Shown: piece after piece, positions 22,517-34,606 of the stretch
Layout of the letters: each line of letters opens with the position of its first letter
Numbering within the stretch: the stretch's first letter is position 1
From: Haemonchus contortus
Taxonomy: Eukaryota > Nematoda > Chromadorea > Rhabditida > Trichostrongylidae
Reading direction: 5' to 3'
Assembly (NCBI GenBank): GCA_000469685.2
Contig: LS997563.1
Location: 2,624,781-2,688,780 of the forward strand
DNA length: 64,000 nucleotides
Translations under genes and position numbers: made by a program
The notes under the pieces: generated by a model
Database searches by the model: none
Seen by the model: the letters and a program-made list of their open reading frames with translations, nothing else
What the model was told of the DNA's origin: nothing

Positions 22517-24731
22517 AAACGATAAAACAATTGAGGTTATACTATCTGGAGTGTACAAAACAACTTTTATAGTTCCATTTGGAAATGTACATATTTTTGT
22601 GTGAAATTCACTGATTGTACTGATATGGCATTACTTAATTATGATGGCTTACTACTGTTATTTTTCAATCCAAGCTACATTTTTATTATTTGTACAGTCG
22701 GGCCCGGTTACGCTGTGCTGATTCGTTGTACATTGCTCAGGGTTAGTATGTGTGCCATAATAGAAATTCGATCGCAAGCATAAAAGTGATGTATCATTTA
22801 TGTAGTTCTATGTGATCCCTATGGACAAACATTCCATGGCAAAGAGCACTTGAATTACCGAACATGGAACGAGAGCTCTCATCACAAAAGTCGTAATGGG
22901 AAGGGGTCTTGAAAGGGAAAAGTTTTAAAATGTATCCAGAAGTCAAACGGGTTGGCACAATGGTAAACCTTCAGAGTTTTTGGCATTGATCAATCCTTTT
23001 TGTTCTGGGCTGGAGTGTCTTACATACTTCAAAGCGATTAACGAGTTCTGCTCTATACTAATGTCCAAATCGAACAGGCCCTAAAAGCAGTGAAGGCACG
23101 GTTCACGATTATTTTGGGGGGGCCTAGTTCAGACGAGTTGTGGAAGTGATAGTGAAGAATAGTGCAAAGTCGCGAAGGAAACCCGAAACTCGATGTATCT
23201 GAGAGATATGGAGTCTTAGCAAAAATGAATAAGATTGGGGGTTGGATGGACGCGAATGTGACGGAAATGCATAGGAAGGGTATTTGGCCGAGCTGTTCAA
23301 ATGTGTGTACCATGAAGCGCATCTGGCTACAGTAAGCTGCCTTCATGCAACGTGTTAGTTCACGGATGGTGCACTTCCTATAGCTTCCGCAACGCCGTTA
23401 GAGCTCCTCGCTCTTGAGTGTGTACGTCGCTAGGTTAGTTTTTGATCTCTTAGTAACACCCATCTAGGCCGCTTTTCCAATCTGCAATGCCCCTTATGTT
23501 AGCTTTGAGAATTACAGATTTATCCTGGTGAGAAATTCAGAAACCCGCAGTTTACATAAAGCCGTCACTGAAATTTCTCTCTGGGATGAGTCTGTGGCGT
23601 TTCTGTATAACAAATGTGGAGCTGCCAGATCGGTAAACGGCCTAGATAGAGCGTTATAAGGCTCTATTATTATATCGGCTGTATGCTACACCGTAGCGGG
23701 CGTATTTCAACTGCGTTGTAGAGGCTGCACCATCACTCCTTTGTTGGTGATTGGAACAATTCGAAAGACTACGTAGTCGTGACTTCATGGTGACAGTGGA
23801 AGATACCCGGGACATTTTGGTTCAACGGAATCACCTCTTTTCGCAGGCAACGGCTAAAATCTCGTCCAATTCCACTTTCCATGCCATTTCGGTAATGGTT
23901 CCGGTAGTGGTAATTCCGTACAACATATATTCTTAATACTTTCAGAGAGCCTTATTTTAAGCAAAGCAGAGATTTTTTCCTTCGTCATCGATACACTGAT
24001 TTCCACCAAAAATTCCAGTTTTCGATTCAAAAAGGGTACATGAAAGTTATTCAGTGAAGCGCCTTTTAAGATGAGACACAATTCTTCAGAAACATCCCTT
24101 TTTCGATTATTCAAAAAATAATTACAGGAAAACTCAAAGTTTGAATTCTGCACAAGGTGGCCAAATGTAGAAAAGTTGTATTTATTTAGAACAAAAAAGC
24201 TGAGCTAGCTGGTATTCTGTTGGCACTGTAGCACTCACTGAGCGTGCGGTTTCCAAGAAAAACCGAGAAAGTCTAAGTTTGGCTAATATTTTTCTATTTT
24301 TCGGAGATAGGCCTTACCTTCTTACAATGAGCTGTCAAGTATGTCAATTACGTACTGCCTTACTATTACCTATTTTCCTCCTAATTCATAATCTCCTGTT
24401 CAGATATGAATGCTACCCAATCCGGTTTTCAATCTTGAAACGGAAGCTTTACGAGAAGTTATCACTCTCACTCATGTCCCGATCCAGAAACATCTGTTTC
24501 CCTCATGACAAGAATATTCCGGGTCATTGTTCGGGAACAGGCGAGACAGCCAGCCCAATCGTGAGGTAGGTGAACGGGCATTCCATCACTTTCAAACTAC
24601 TTACTTTCATTCGTCTTCCTGTTCCTGGCTAGACAATATCGACAGTCCTCTGACATATTCTGCCACCAAGCACTGGGATTGAAGGTTTTATTGCCCTAAC
24701 GTCGAGTCATTCCTCTACCACGTACTTTGGG
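22517..24731. other. intergenic sequence with a dispersed repeat
   Basis: No gene is recognised. The part at about 23090-23480 is related to 55640-55880. Both contain GAATGTGACG, then AGGAAGGG/GGAAGGGG, then CTGGCTACAGTAAG, and later GTGTGTACGTC, in the same order and orientation. It is probably a decayed transposon of unknown type. Confidence 0.45.
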
Positions 24732-27506
24732 ATGTCGTGTGCGTTGTTTGCCAACGTGCTATTACTCCTACTGTCTGTGGCCCACACATGTGTACGTACT
24801 ACCACCACAACAACTACAACGACAACAACACCGAGGCCAACAACAACAACAACAGTTCGTAAGTTTTAAAAGTTTCGATGCAACACTGCAAATTATCGCA
24901 ATGTTCTCTCTATCACATGAGGAAGGGACCTATTCATCCTTTTTTTCTGAAAAAGAAATTAACTGTAGCAGTCAAAAACGTTAGGTTCTCACAAATGGCG
25001 CCGCCGAAAGTGTACTCGTTACATATTGCCATGACTCTTGCCGAGGTTGTTTTAGATTGTTTTACGCTGTGTTGAAAAAAAGGATAAAGTCTTGGGGCAA
25101 TAATCTATCCCGTCTAATGGATGCGCCCACGCATTCGACTTTCAATCAGGATCGTAGTGGCGTATTGAATGGGTATGTGGCCTATACAACGACTTGCGAT
25201 GGCCAGCCGATGTGCTTTTATCCTCCCAGACGTCTGGTACCAATTGACCGACTCCAGAGGGATGGAAGGCTTGGTTGACCTAGACATATATCGGTCCGGG
25301 ATTTGAACCCATGACCCTGCGTCTGTGAAGTGCGTCACTTGCCACTACACCTCATCTGCCCATGACAAGGCATTCGAATTTATGACCCTCTACATCTTAA
25401 CATCAAAATTTCAAAATATCTCCACAAAGAGAGACTTTTGATTTACAATGTTAAGCGTGCTGTTCACTTCTATCACAGTCAACGTTACCTCGACGAGCTC
25501 CGTTGTTAGCCACGTACGAGCAATGCTCAATTCTTCGGCGGGCCAGTTCTAATTGTCCGGCAGATGGTTATGTTTTCTGCGATGCTGCTCCGGACACGAA
25601 TGTTCGTAAGAATTTTTCTCGGCCTGATGATTTACCCATCAGACTATAGTATTCCTTTCTAGCCAACCACAATGCAAATTGAATTTTTCAATTCAACCGG
25701 CTCTGTTGTGCGAACAATTCAGACGACTGGAACATCCCTCAATGCTCGAGTAAGTATTCGTAATTTGATAACTTTGTAGTATTGGAGAAGATCAATTTAA
25801 TTTTGAGATAATCTGCCAAGCGGGAATTTGGGTGGTACGAACATCTCCTACAGCAACAACGTACGCAACAATTGCATACGTGAGTGTTCTATACTTTTAT
25901 AACCTCATTTCAGGAGAGATACTTGGCCGATATTCATAATTTCAATGAACAAATGAATAGATTCCAGCATTAGTCACGCTAAGGCTTCTGACCAAAGCCC
26001 TAGACGCGTTCTGAGTATGAACTTGGTCCATGCTAGTTTGTTGAAAGTGTTCAAACTGGTTTTCTCATTGTCATAGCTAAATCATTTATGAAATAGGAGA
26101 CCTGCATTGTATTCAGGAACCTTTGGGATCTTCAGCATCATCGTTTACCTTTCTGTTATTTTTCGCTCGTTATTTTGATTTTTCCTTCGGGAAGGAGTTT
26201 TTGGGCCTTTTTTTTTAACCAGTGCTTACCAGTTTCAAAAAAATCGCTGAAAAATGCGGTTGGAGGCAGGTGCGCAAATACGGTTGTTCAGCGTAGACCT
26301 CCGAGCATGACTCTATGAAGGAACTAGTAATCAAGCTCCTGGTTCACAACTCGTGAAGCCATAAGGAGAGTAGAAGGTTGCTGTGCTAGTATGCTAGCTG
26401 TGCTGTTAACTATCGCCTGTCGTTCTGTTAACGACCGGTCTTCCCAAGTGGGCGACACTAACGTCTTCATTCGTCTCCGTCAAAGCAATCCAGTGGATCG
26501 TCCTCGCTCAGATATCAGGCACAGTTTTCGTTTTTTAAGAGTTTTAGTGAAGAAGTCTGATCACTGTGCTAGCGACTGCTCTGGTGTAGGTTTGAAGTCC
26601 AGAAAAACCTACTCAGTAGCCGCGAGGGTCCGACAGTCATCGCAATATGGCATGACGTGACAGGCTCACTTGATCTTTGATTCCTTGGCGTAAGCTTGGC
26701 CTTTCTGATCTTCGAAAAATGACGGAACTCGGAGGTCCGGGTTTCCTTCTGCACCTGCTTGTGTAGGAAAATTTTCCTTAGATGAATGACGCCAATAGCA
26801 TGTTTATCCTGCTTTCGTAGAGTTCAAGTATGCAATGTCGAAAAGAAGACCGCGGAGTCGGATGTTCTTTGTCGTCTTCACCACTCCCTCAGTACACTTA
26901 AATGCTTCCCACACCACTCGTTTCCTTCTGCTCCGCTCTGCTCTGCGCCGCTAGGTTGTTCAATGTATTGACTTGTCGGCCTAGATACACGTAGCTGAAT
27001 CATACAGAGATGTTCGTTCCGTTCGGCGTGAAAGAAGCATTAGGACCCGGTTCGTTCCTCACTTCATTAGTTCACTTTCAAGCTGATCTTTCCTTAAGTA
27101 CTGTCGAATACGGCCAGCATTCGGTCCTACTGTTCCATGTTCGGCTTTATGAGCCTGAGGTCTTCTGCAAACCGGAGGTGATGTAAGTAGCGATCGTCAA
27201 TCTTCACTCCCAAACATTCTCATTCCAAATGACGCATGACGTATTTGAGAGTGGTACTGAAAAGTTTGGGGGAGGGGGAGCCGGATTTTCCTGTCTAACA
27301 CCTATCTTCAATTTGATGCACAACCCTTTCAGCTCGCTCGTGACTATTACTACTTCGGCTTGCGGTTTTCTTTCTCTTCCTCTCTTGGTTGTTCTTTTTT
27401 CGAATGTAAAGCTAATTCCAACGCTGATTATTTTCAGGTATCATGCGCACAAACAGGATCCATAGGAGCTGATTGGGGATACGTTGTTGGAAAAGCGACG
27501 GATTGA
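24732..27506 (+). CDS. small secreted Thr-rich, Cys-containing protein (nematode C6/DUF281-like)
   Basis: Exon 1 (24732-24858) encodes a signal peptide (MSCALFANVLLLLLSVAHTC) followed by a run of threonines interrupted by PRP. Later exons, 25498-25605, 25663-25749, 25808-25879 and 27438-27506, encode a compact domain with cysteines in EQCSILRRASSNCP, GYVFCDAAPD, ICQAGIW and VSCAQ, ending KATD. The order (signal peptide, Thr linker, C..C..C, W, C) resembles the nematode-specific secreted C6/DUF281 domains; that is recognition of style, not proof. Exon 2 and exon 4 acceptors end in GAG. The phase from exon 2 to exon 3 does not close by one base as drawn, so that junction is uncertain. The 1.5-kb last intron contains an RTE fragment. 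The gene ends 92 bases before the stop of the convergent ABCG gene. Confidence 0.62.
25080..25360 (-). mobile_element. tRNA-derived SINE copy (minus)
   Basis: On the minus strand it starts near 25355 with GATGAGGTGTAGTGGCAAGTGACGCAC, then the B-box GGTTCAAATCCC and the usual body (AACCAAGCC, GGATAAAAGC, GCATGCGC-type end). It lies in intron 1 of the Thr-rich gene. Confidence 0.75.
26780..27215 (-). mobile_element. RTE-type LINE fragment in intron 4 of the Thr-rich gene
   Basis: The minus strand, with frame breaks, reads DDRYLHHLRFAEDLRLI and then KPNMEQ, matching the RTE reverse-transcriptase FADD block (here FAED) and the following NMEQL. Farther on come LNGTNIS-like PNGTNIS and YVYLGRQVNTLNNL, matching the RTE YLGR motif. 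It is a decayed piece of the RT domain only. The sequence on both sides (26240-26780) may contain more of it, but I cannot read it. Confidence 0.7.
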
Positions 27507-27598
27507 AACTTTCAGAAGCAGGCGATCACAGAGTATTCTTGTGTTTAATTAATATCAGAACAAAAATCTTTATCTTTGCATAGCTTTTGTACACAACT

Positions 27599-30500
27599 CT
27601 AGTAGGCAAGTCTGAATTTGTTCACAATTTGTCGAGGTTGCGGAAAAGCGTGGGCGGCTAACGCCAGCAGCAGCAACATGAAAACGAGCATCATCAAAGC
27701 CACCAGATTGGTCCATTGGTCGTTGGATTGCACGGTCGATTGTAAGGTCTCCTCCATGAACATCGAACTGTTCGACCACCCAAAAGCAAGGATTAATTCG
27801 TATTCTTTTATATGATCACAAACAATTCCTCAAATTGAGTGCACGACGAATCCCATTATGATTTATTCCATTTTATAGTAACTGCCCAGTTGGCATTTGA
27901 GCTCTTTCGTCCTGTGAAAACTTACGAGTAGGATCGAAAGCTCAACCAACCTGCAAAATTTCTCCACGGGGGTAGCATCCAACCCGTTACGCTCAGTTCT
28001 TGCACAGTTTCGTACTGGTAGTTGAGATGAGATTTCGACAGTAAGGATGAAGTTGGCGTGACGAAGAGGGTTCAGATAGAATATGTAGTCCAGTTCATGG
28101 GAAGGTACTGCTGGCAGTGAGCTGTAAAAACCATTTAGAACCTTATGGAGCACCTTCATGAGCTGCTTTTTGAAGCGAGTATTTAGGTATACCCATCAAT
28201 ATCTAAGTATATGTATGCATCGACTCCGACTTTCTGGTTTTTGGGTATAGCAGCTATAGGGATCGCGAAGATGTCCAGATTACAGTTACACCACCCTGTC
28301 TCCCTAATGCCTCACTTCTCACATGAAATTTGGTAATCAAGGAAACAAGGGCATATCTTTAGTAATGGTCACTTTTCGGTGAATTTCTCTAAGAACCCTT
28401 GGCCTTCGAACACGATTGAACGGATGCATGAAAAGGTGTTCGACATTTGTTGCTGTTTATCAAGGAGGAATATGGTGTATTGGCATATCGCATGCATCGT
28501 TCGGGTTGGAATTCCAGATCGATATCCGCTAAGGCCAACCAAGACATCCCCTTCCTTCGGAGCCGGTCATTTGGTTCCAGACTCGTCTGAAAGGATAAAA
28601 TCAATTGCTTGTGAAATGGCTGGTCATCACAAGACATTGTACAGGCCACATACGCATTCAATACGCCACTACGGTTCCGAATAGAAGTCACATTCGACAA
28701 CATATCCCTCGGACAGTTTCGATTGACGCTAAAAGACTATCTTTCTATTATGTATTAAATGAATACCTACCGCAGTAATCCACTGCCGAAAAGTAAGCAA
28801 AGGGTGAAGACGAAGATAGACAGCGCCGCACATGTCAGGCTGTCTCGTATGTAGAGCATCGCCGTCATTGTGATGAGATGAGCACTCAGAAATACGCATA
28901 AAAGGACGATTGCTGTCCGTAGAATTGCAACCGGCCAAACAATGTTTGAAATGCTGAAGAGTGACCACTTCAATAAGTTCCACTTCACACCATTTTTCGC
29001 CATTTTCTGCACAAAAAAAAGCATAGATACAAAAACGATGTAGAATGTGGTGAACGAGATAAAATAGAAGCTGTAGCCCGTTGGGTCTGAATTTATCCCG
29101 TGATTATCAATTACGGTCGTTTCAGCAATAGTTTTTATTCTAAATTACTTTCAAATTCTTCAAGAAACCCTCATACTGTATTTAAGCTCACAAAAATGAA
29201 ATAGGCGGAGGTAGGTGCTGTGACTGCGAGGATACGGGGCTCCCCTTATTGACAAATCACCTAGTGACCGTTTCAATGCGAACTAACTCACCAAAGAAGA
29301 ATAGCAGCAGATAGCAGGGACGAAACAACGTCAATGCCAAAAACTGTGCACATATAGCTCAGGAACGATAGGCTTTTATTGTAGATACAGTCGCAATTTT
29401 CGGCAACACTGAGAGACAGTAGGCTCTCATCTGAAGCAAGTGCTTTGGCGAACATTCCCAAAAGATCAATACATGAGTAACCTACAGCAGATGAGAGCCA
29501 GCAAAGTACTGGTGCAATAACTGATTAGTAGAGACACTTCAAGAATTCTGAATGAGGTATAAGGAGAGATCCATGAACCAGACAGGAGGTTTGTGCTGGA
29601 ACATTACATATTAGATTAATGCTCATTTAGACTCGTATTCACTGCTAAGTTTTTATCCAACGGAACAAGACCTTTCAAGGCTGTCAAAACTGTTCTTCCT
29701 ATTTAGAGCAGGTCGTAAGTCTGCAATTCGTAAAGATTTTCTTCCTTTCTATACTCTCTCTGGCCCTCATAACTTTTGCCCCCAGCGAATTTTAGCAGGA
29801 AACAGAAATACCTCGATGACCAAACCAGCTAACTGAGCCTTATTTTATTATAGACCCTAACAAGCCCTAACTCTTGATCCTCTCCTTCTCCATAGCCAGA
29901 ATCCGACTGATATCCGACACTGACTTTTGGCTGACCCACCCAAGGTCCTCATCGACCATTAAGGATAATATCGTAGTGAGAGACTCAATGAAACTACCTG
30001 AATAGAGCTGTAACTAGCATAAGAACTGGAAGTAGTGCGATCCTGAGGAGAAGAGAGCATTGCCATGAAGTTATTGTCAGAAATGAACGTCTTAAATAAC
30101 TCTAGACCATTACTATTTGGAATAGAAATTGGATAAGAGAACAAAAAAAATAAAAATGGTCACAAACCTCGCTAGAACTAGAAACTTCGAAGTAGCTGAC
30201 GGTCTGGCCAAAAAGCACAACGCTACGGTGCCACCATCGTCGGTGTCAATTTGCCGGAACCTCGAAGGAGGCAAAGGAGGCGATTGAGTCTGAAGTGAAG
30301 TCATAAAGCAAACAACGGAGGAAAATATTTAGTCAAAGACCGAATGGCGGCAAGATTGACGAGTTATGGGAAAAATCTCGGACGGGACTCGGACCCGTGC
30401 CTAGATAGCACGAGCATAGCTTCTAATTCTAGATCCAAGGTCCAGCTTTTGTCTATAGGTGGCCAGCCTTGGTGAGGTAGAAGGACGCTTCCGTAAAGGG

Positions 30501-32970
30501 AGCTCCGACCTAAATTGACCGGAGAGTGCAAACTGCATAGCTAACTGGACTCACCTTGAATAACTCAACCATATGAAGTGCTTGGGCTTGTGTCCGGTCG
30601 AAGCCACTTTGTGTCTCGTAGCTTAGTGTGGTCAGAGACACTGCAAAATTTTAGTTCTGGGTTGTTTACAAGTCCCTCAGAATCTATTTTAGGTCTGGGT
30701 TGTTTACAAGTCCCTCAGAATCTCTCATGATCTTTTGTAAATTTCCCGAACAGGCATGAAATTGAATTGCAATCGGCAAAATTGAAACTCACGATAGTAC
30801 ATAGCTGGATTTTCATTTTCTGGGCATGGTAAGGCAACATCTTGAAAATATGTGGGCAAATTTTTTACACGTCCTGAAATAAGGAAACTTCGGCAGACAC
30901 TTATTTATGGAAATACACAGCATTTCCTTGGGGCCTTATTTACTCTTTTGGATGAGACCAACCCTTCAAGCTGAGTTCACTGCCAAATCCTTTGTTGTTC
31001 CTATTATAGCATTTACATGGGATCAAGGAAACGTGTACCACTGAGATCCGAGCTGTATTTTTCTTGCTTCTCACTCAGATGAGCTTTCCACCAAAGGGAC
31101 AATCCCGGCATGTCGGAGGGGGCATATTTTTCAAAGGGCACTACTCAAACCGATTCTACAGTACACACACGTAACATAAACAGGAAGGTAAATAAACAGT
31201 GCAAAACAAATATCTATCAGGGCCGTTATCCTGAGATTTACTGATTTAGAATTCTGATAGATTATTTACTTTTACACTCGCGTACTAATCCTTACAAAAC
31301 TTTCTTTCTACCACTCTTTTATTCCTGAGAAACTTGGAATTCGTAACTTTGATCAGCTACATAGGCTACCTTACCTGAATAGAGTACTGCTCCCTGGAAC
31401 AGCATGGTTAGACTAGAAATCACTTGACAGAGATCAGATCGAGGATTTCCCATTGATACAAGTACGATTCGGTTGTGTTCAGCAGCATAGATCCGCAAAC
31501 AGTACATCAACTGATAACTAGAGATTGGTTCCAAACCATCACATGGATCTTCCACTACCAGCAACACTGCAAATAGTCTGAACTGGCTATTCACTCGAAA
31601 CGAACTCTGCCTTACTCATAGTAACACAGTGGGCAGGTTACTGATTTTTTATAAAATTTATGGTGCCCTTACTAAGAGAGCACAAGGCGATTGAAGGTGA
31701 GCTAGTTTTCTATAGAATTCAGTTCAGCAAAATCACATTAGATGGGATCTGTCCAATGGTAACAAGGTAAATCAGAATTGAAGTTGCTCACCTGGGTCCT
31801 TGATGAGAGCATATGCAAGGAGAGCCCGTCTCTGAGCACTGACGGATAAATTCTGAAGCTTATCATGGCTATACCCCAGAAGGTCGAATTGACGCATCAA
31901 CATATGCACCTAAAAATCCGGCTCCAGGTTTTTGTTTCGAGCAAATCTAAAGCCTTTGCTCATAGTAATCGTCCTTACCCTCTTGTCGATTTTGTCCGCT
32001 GACAGGGAGCTGTGGAAAGTTAGTGCTGCTGTGTAGTAGAGGAAGGAGTGTACTGTCATGAAGCCGGGGCATCGGTGACGCCCCGATAGGAAAGAACACA
32101 ACTTTTGGAATCGATCACCTGCAATATTTGTAATTGATTAAGGGTTTTGGGGCCATTATAACGCCCGAAGTTCATCTATTTTTCTATTTACAAAGTTTTC
32201 ATAATCTTAGTAGCAAGATTATTTTAAAAAGGTGATTAAGCGAAAAATACGACATTCGATTGGTTCGAATAGAAAAAATAGTATCAACAAAGGGTTCCCT
32301 CGAAGAGATAGCGATAAATCGTATAGTAAGTTATCATTTAATGAGCTGTTTCAAGGAGTTGGTGAAGTTGAACTCACGATTAAGAACGAAGTTGTTAAGC
32401 TGTATGCTGCCTGCTGTGTCGCCATCTGCCGTACCGCTAATAATCTCCAGAAGCAGATTTCTGCCGCTATCTGTGCAGTACGTGCAAGTGATTAACTTTA
32501 TGGCAGTTCTTTGATGACAACATAATAGCAAACACAGAAACTCTACTTTTTAATTTTATATATTACAAGGGAAGAGATGGAGAGATGGTGTAGTGGCAAG
32601 AGGCGCACTTCACACACGCATGGTCACAGGTAAGAATCCTGGGTCCATATCCACCAAGCTCTCTTGCGAATAGCAGATGTTCAAGATTTGCCAAATGCTA
32701 TTCTACCTACCGTCACTGCCGATCAGAGCATGGACCTCTCCGGAAACAACCTCAAATGACACGTCCCTTACCATACTGACAACCTGTGGTGGTGAGATCA
32801 AGCGAGAACACCTGAATAAATTTGATCCGCTAGTTCGAAATACGCTCAAACTTGTACTTTATCCCTCCTTGCCCATCCAATACTCACCCTGACCCTTCTG
32901 CTACAGTGCATGTGAAAGTGACGTTGCGGACTTCTAGGATATGCGACCCAGACCTGCTGCGGCAGACCAT
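27599..32970 (-). CDS. ABCG half-transporter A (ABCG5-like), degenerate ATPase domain
   Basis: Sixteen exons (minus): 32888-32970, 32707-32811, 32378-32460, 31979-32118, 31792-31909, 31375-31566, 30793-30873, 30555-30640, 30168-30289, 30015-30112, 29292-29520, 29192-29223, 28771-29086, 28121-27951, 27911-27883, 27828-27599. Every phase closes, giving about 704 residues, the length of an ABCG half-transporter (NBD then six helices). The NBD has the right layout but lost key residues: IGSDGRNLL at Walker A, LSVSAQRR at the signature, VVEDPCDGLEP at Walker B, SMGNPRSD at the H-loop. The linker (YFQDVALPCPENENPAMYY) is ABCG5-like. Hydrophobic helices follow, then a Cys-containing outer loop and a last helix ending AFPQPRQIVNKFRLAY. 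Donors of exons 10 and 15 (GTTACA, GTTACT) are weak and chosen by phase. The ATG directly follows GAGCAG, a possible trans-splice site. It diverges from ABCG gene B. Confidence 0.82.
28465..28735 (+). mobile_element. tRNA-derived SINE copy (plus), ABCG-A intron
   Basis: The head is degraded, but CGATATCCGCTAAGGCCAACC, GTCTGAAAGGATAAAATC, GGCCACATACGC and CCACTACGGTTCCGAATAG follow in family order, ending in TTTCGATTGACGC. It lies in the intron between the exons at 28771-29086 and 27951-28121. Confidence 0.72.
30345..30430 (-). repeat. tRNA-like repeat family 2, fragment
   Basis: Contains CAAGATTGACGAGTTATGGGA, then CTCGGACGGGACTCGGACCC and AGATAGCACGAGCAT. These are the flank and the T-arm/anticodon-arm parts of the tRNA-like unit at 42345-42498, read in inverse orientation. 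It is intronic in ABCG gene A. Confidence 0.55.
30649..30724. repeat. 38-bp tandem duplication
   Basis: Two adjacent 38-base units (30649-30686 and 30687-30724), differing at about one base, each containing CTGGGTTGTTTACAAGTCCC. They lie in an intron of ABCG gene A. Confidence 0.85.
32575..32660 (+). mobile_element. tRNA-derived SINE, head fragment (plus)
   Basis: Only the tRNA-like head remains: GATGGTGTAGTGGCAAGAGGCGCAC, then an altered B-box region and CATATCCACCAAGCT. It lies in an intron of ABCG gene A (between exons at 32707-32811 and 32378-32460). Confidence 0.65.
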
Positions 32971-33138
32971 CTGCTCAACGTCACGTCACCCTTTATTGAG
33001 ACTAATAAAGCGATTTTTCTCCAGGCTACAGATGGTTTCGAAATGATCCTGAAACTGGAAATAAGGTCCAACGTTTAATTTTATGAATAATTTCGAGGCA
33101 GCAAATGAAGCACGGGTAGTAGAGATAAACAGTTTACC

Positions 33139-33350
33139 GGGTGTGGTGCAGTAGGAACGAAGAAGACGCGTCGCGGCGAGAGCTAAGCCACGCGCGAAGG
33201 AATGTAGCAGAATGCAGCAGCAAGTAAGAAATTCAGGAACAAAAGGATAATACTAGAATCATGCTATAAGTAATAATTGCATGAGCTGAATGAACAACGC
33301 TAAGAGCATTATAACAAAGCAAATGGTCCGCGACGGCCGCGTGCGGCGGA
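33139..33350 (-). mobile_element. MITE family 1, copy 3 (truncated)
   Basis: Starts GGGTGTGGTGCAGTAGGAACG, the inverse of the right end of copies 1 and 2, and runs to the CGCACGCGGC-type GC block. The outermost GCAGTAGGAACGG of the other end is missing. It lies between the two divergent ABCG genes. Confidence 0.72.
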
Positions 33351-34550
33351 GTTCGAAGTCGCTTCTTTTTCAATCAAAACAAATCCAGCCTTACTTAGTG
33401 AGCCATGGGGCAGAAAAATCTAAATACAATGACTGTAATATATGAGTAATCCTACTGCTCTCACATTTACTTCACTTCTCCATTTCAAGTAATACTATAA
33501 GTAAGTTCTATCCGTACGTAAAAATTACGATTGCAGCCAGTTCTCATGCTCTTTTACTTCTCTGTGCTATCTTGGAAGTCAAATGGCAAGTCAAAATTGG
33601 TGACTGGAATGCCTCTCTGCTAGAGGGCATCTCATAAGCTTTTCCCATATACTTCTGCTCAATAATGAAGTTGAAATAATATAATATATTTGCAATATAT
33701 TTGATGGTTCTCAACGGGCTTGGTATTGTGCAGTGGGTAGCCGGCTAGCAGGATTTCGTCTGAGTCCACAATGGAACATGCTTCCTATCATTCACTCATC
33801 AAGAGATTCTGGTCAAACCCTGATAGGACTTGAAGGAACACGAAGCCCTCCTCGAAAGATTCACGGTTAAGAATACAGACACGTATAACGCCACAGCTCT
33901 TTCCATTCCTCACTATCTTAGGCCAAAGTCGCCCATCATCCGCCTCAGTGGAGGAATCTTATCACAAAGTACCAACCAAATTTTTTTTTCAAATAACATG
34001 GGACTTCTTCAAAAAGCTAACCTAAAGCCAGGTATTCCGATAATTAGGTCCTTTCCATGAACTAAGCAGTGGTTCCGTGGTTACTCCCATAAGATTTTTT
34101 TCTTCAGGAACCATGATCATGCACACCCCCTGGTCACCTCGGTGGGTTGTGAACCGATCCCGGTTCATCATCAAAAAAATCCTCCTCCCAAAAACTCTAT
34201 GGCAGTATCGGTTCAATGGCTGTCTATGAGTTACATCCGACAACTCCCTCTTGAAGGTGAAAGTTCGATGACATTAGGTTCACTGAAGTGTAGGTAATTA
34301 CGTCATTTGTCGTGGGATGTGGCGTAGCGTCCCACCGACAGCAACGAAGATTGAAGAAGAAGGATCACCCGAGAATCTTCCAAAGTGAATGCACATCAGC
34401 GGTGAATAAACATGGAGTTGTAATCCGGAAATTGAGGTCAAATTTGCAACATAAGGGGCGGGTAACAGTTCACAACGGAAAGTATTGTGGCAGGCAAATA
34501 ATGGAGGTGGTGCGGTACAATGGGTACAACGAAAAATTCCAATAAAAATT

Positions 34551-34606
34551 GGTTCAGTCACCTAGATCGACTTCAAAAGGTTCAGTCACCTAGATCGACT
34601 TCAAAA
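34551..34606. repeat. perfect 28-bp tandem duplication
   Basis: Two identical adjacent 28-base units (34551-34578 and 34579-34606), each starting GGTTCAGTCACCTAGATCGA. Perfect identity means a recent event. Confidence 0.9.

Noticed and set aside
29086..29292. An exon of ABCG gene A reading AVTAPTSAYFIF at about 29187-29226.
   Set aside because: That frame does not join either neighbour in phase, while the 32-base exon 29192-29223 read in the next frame closes both junctions.
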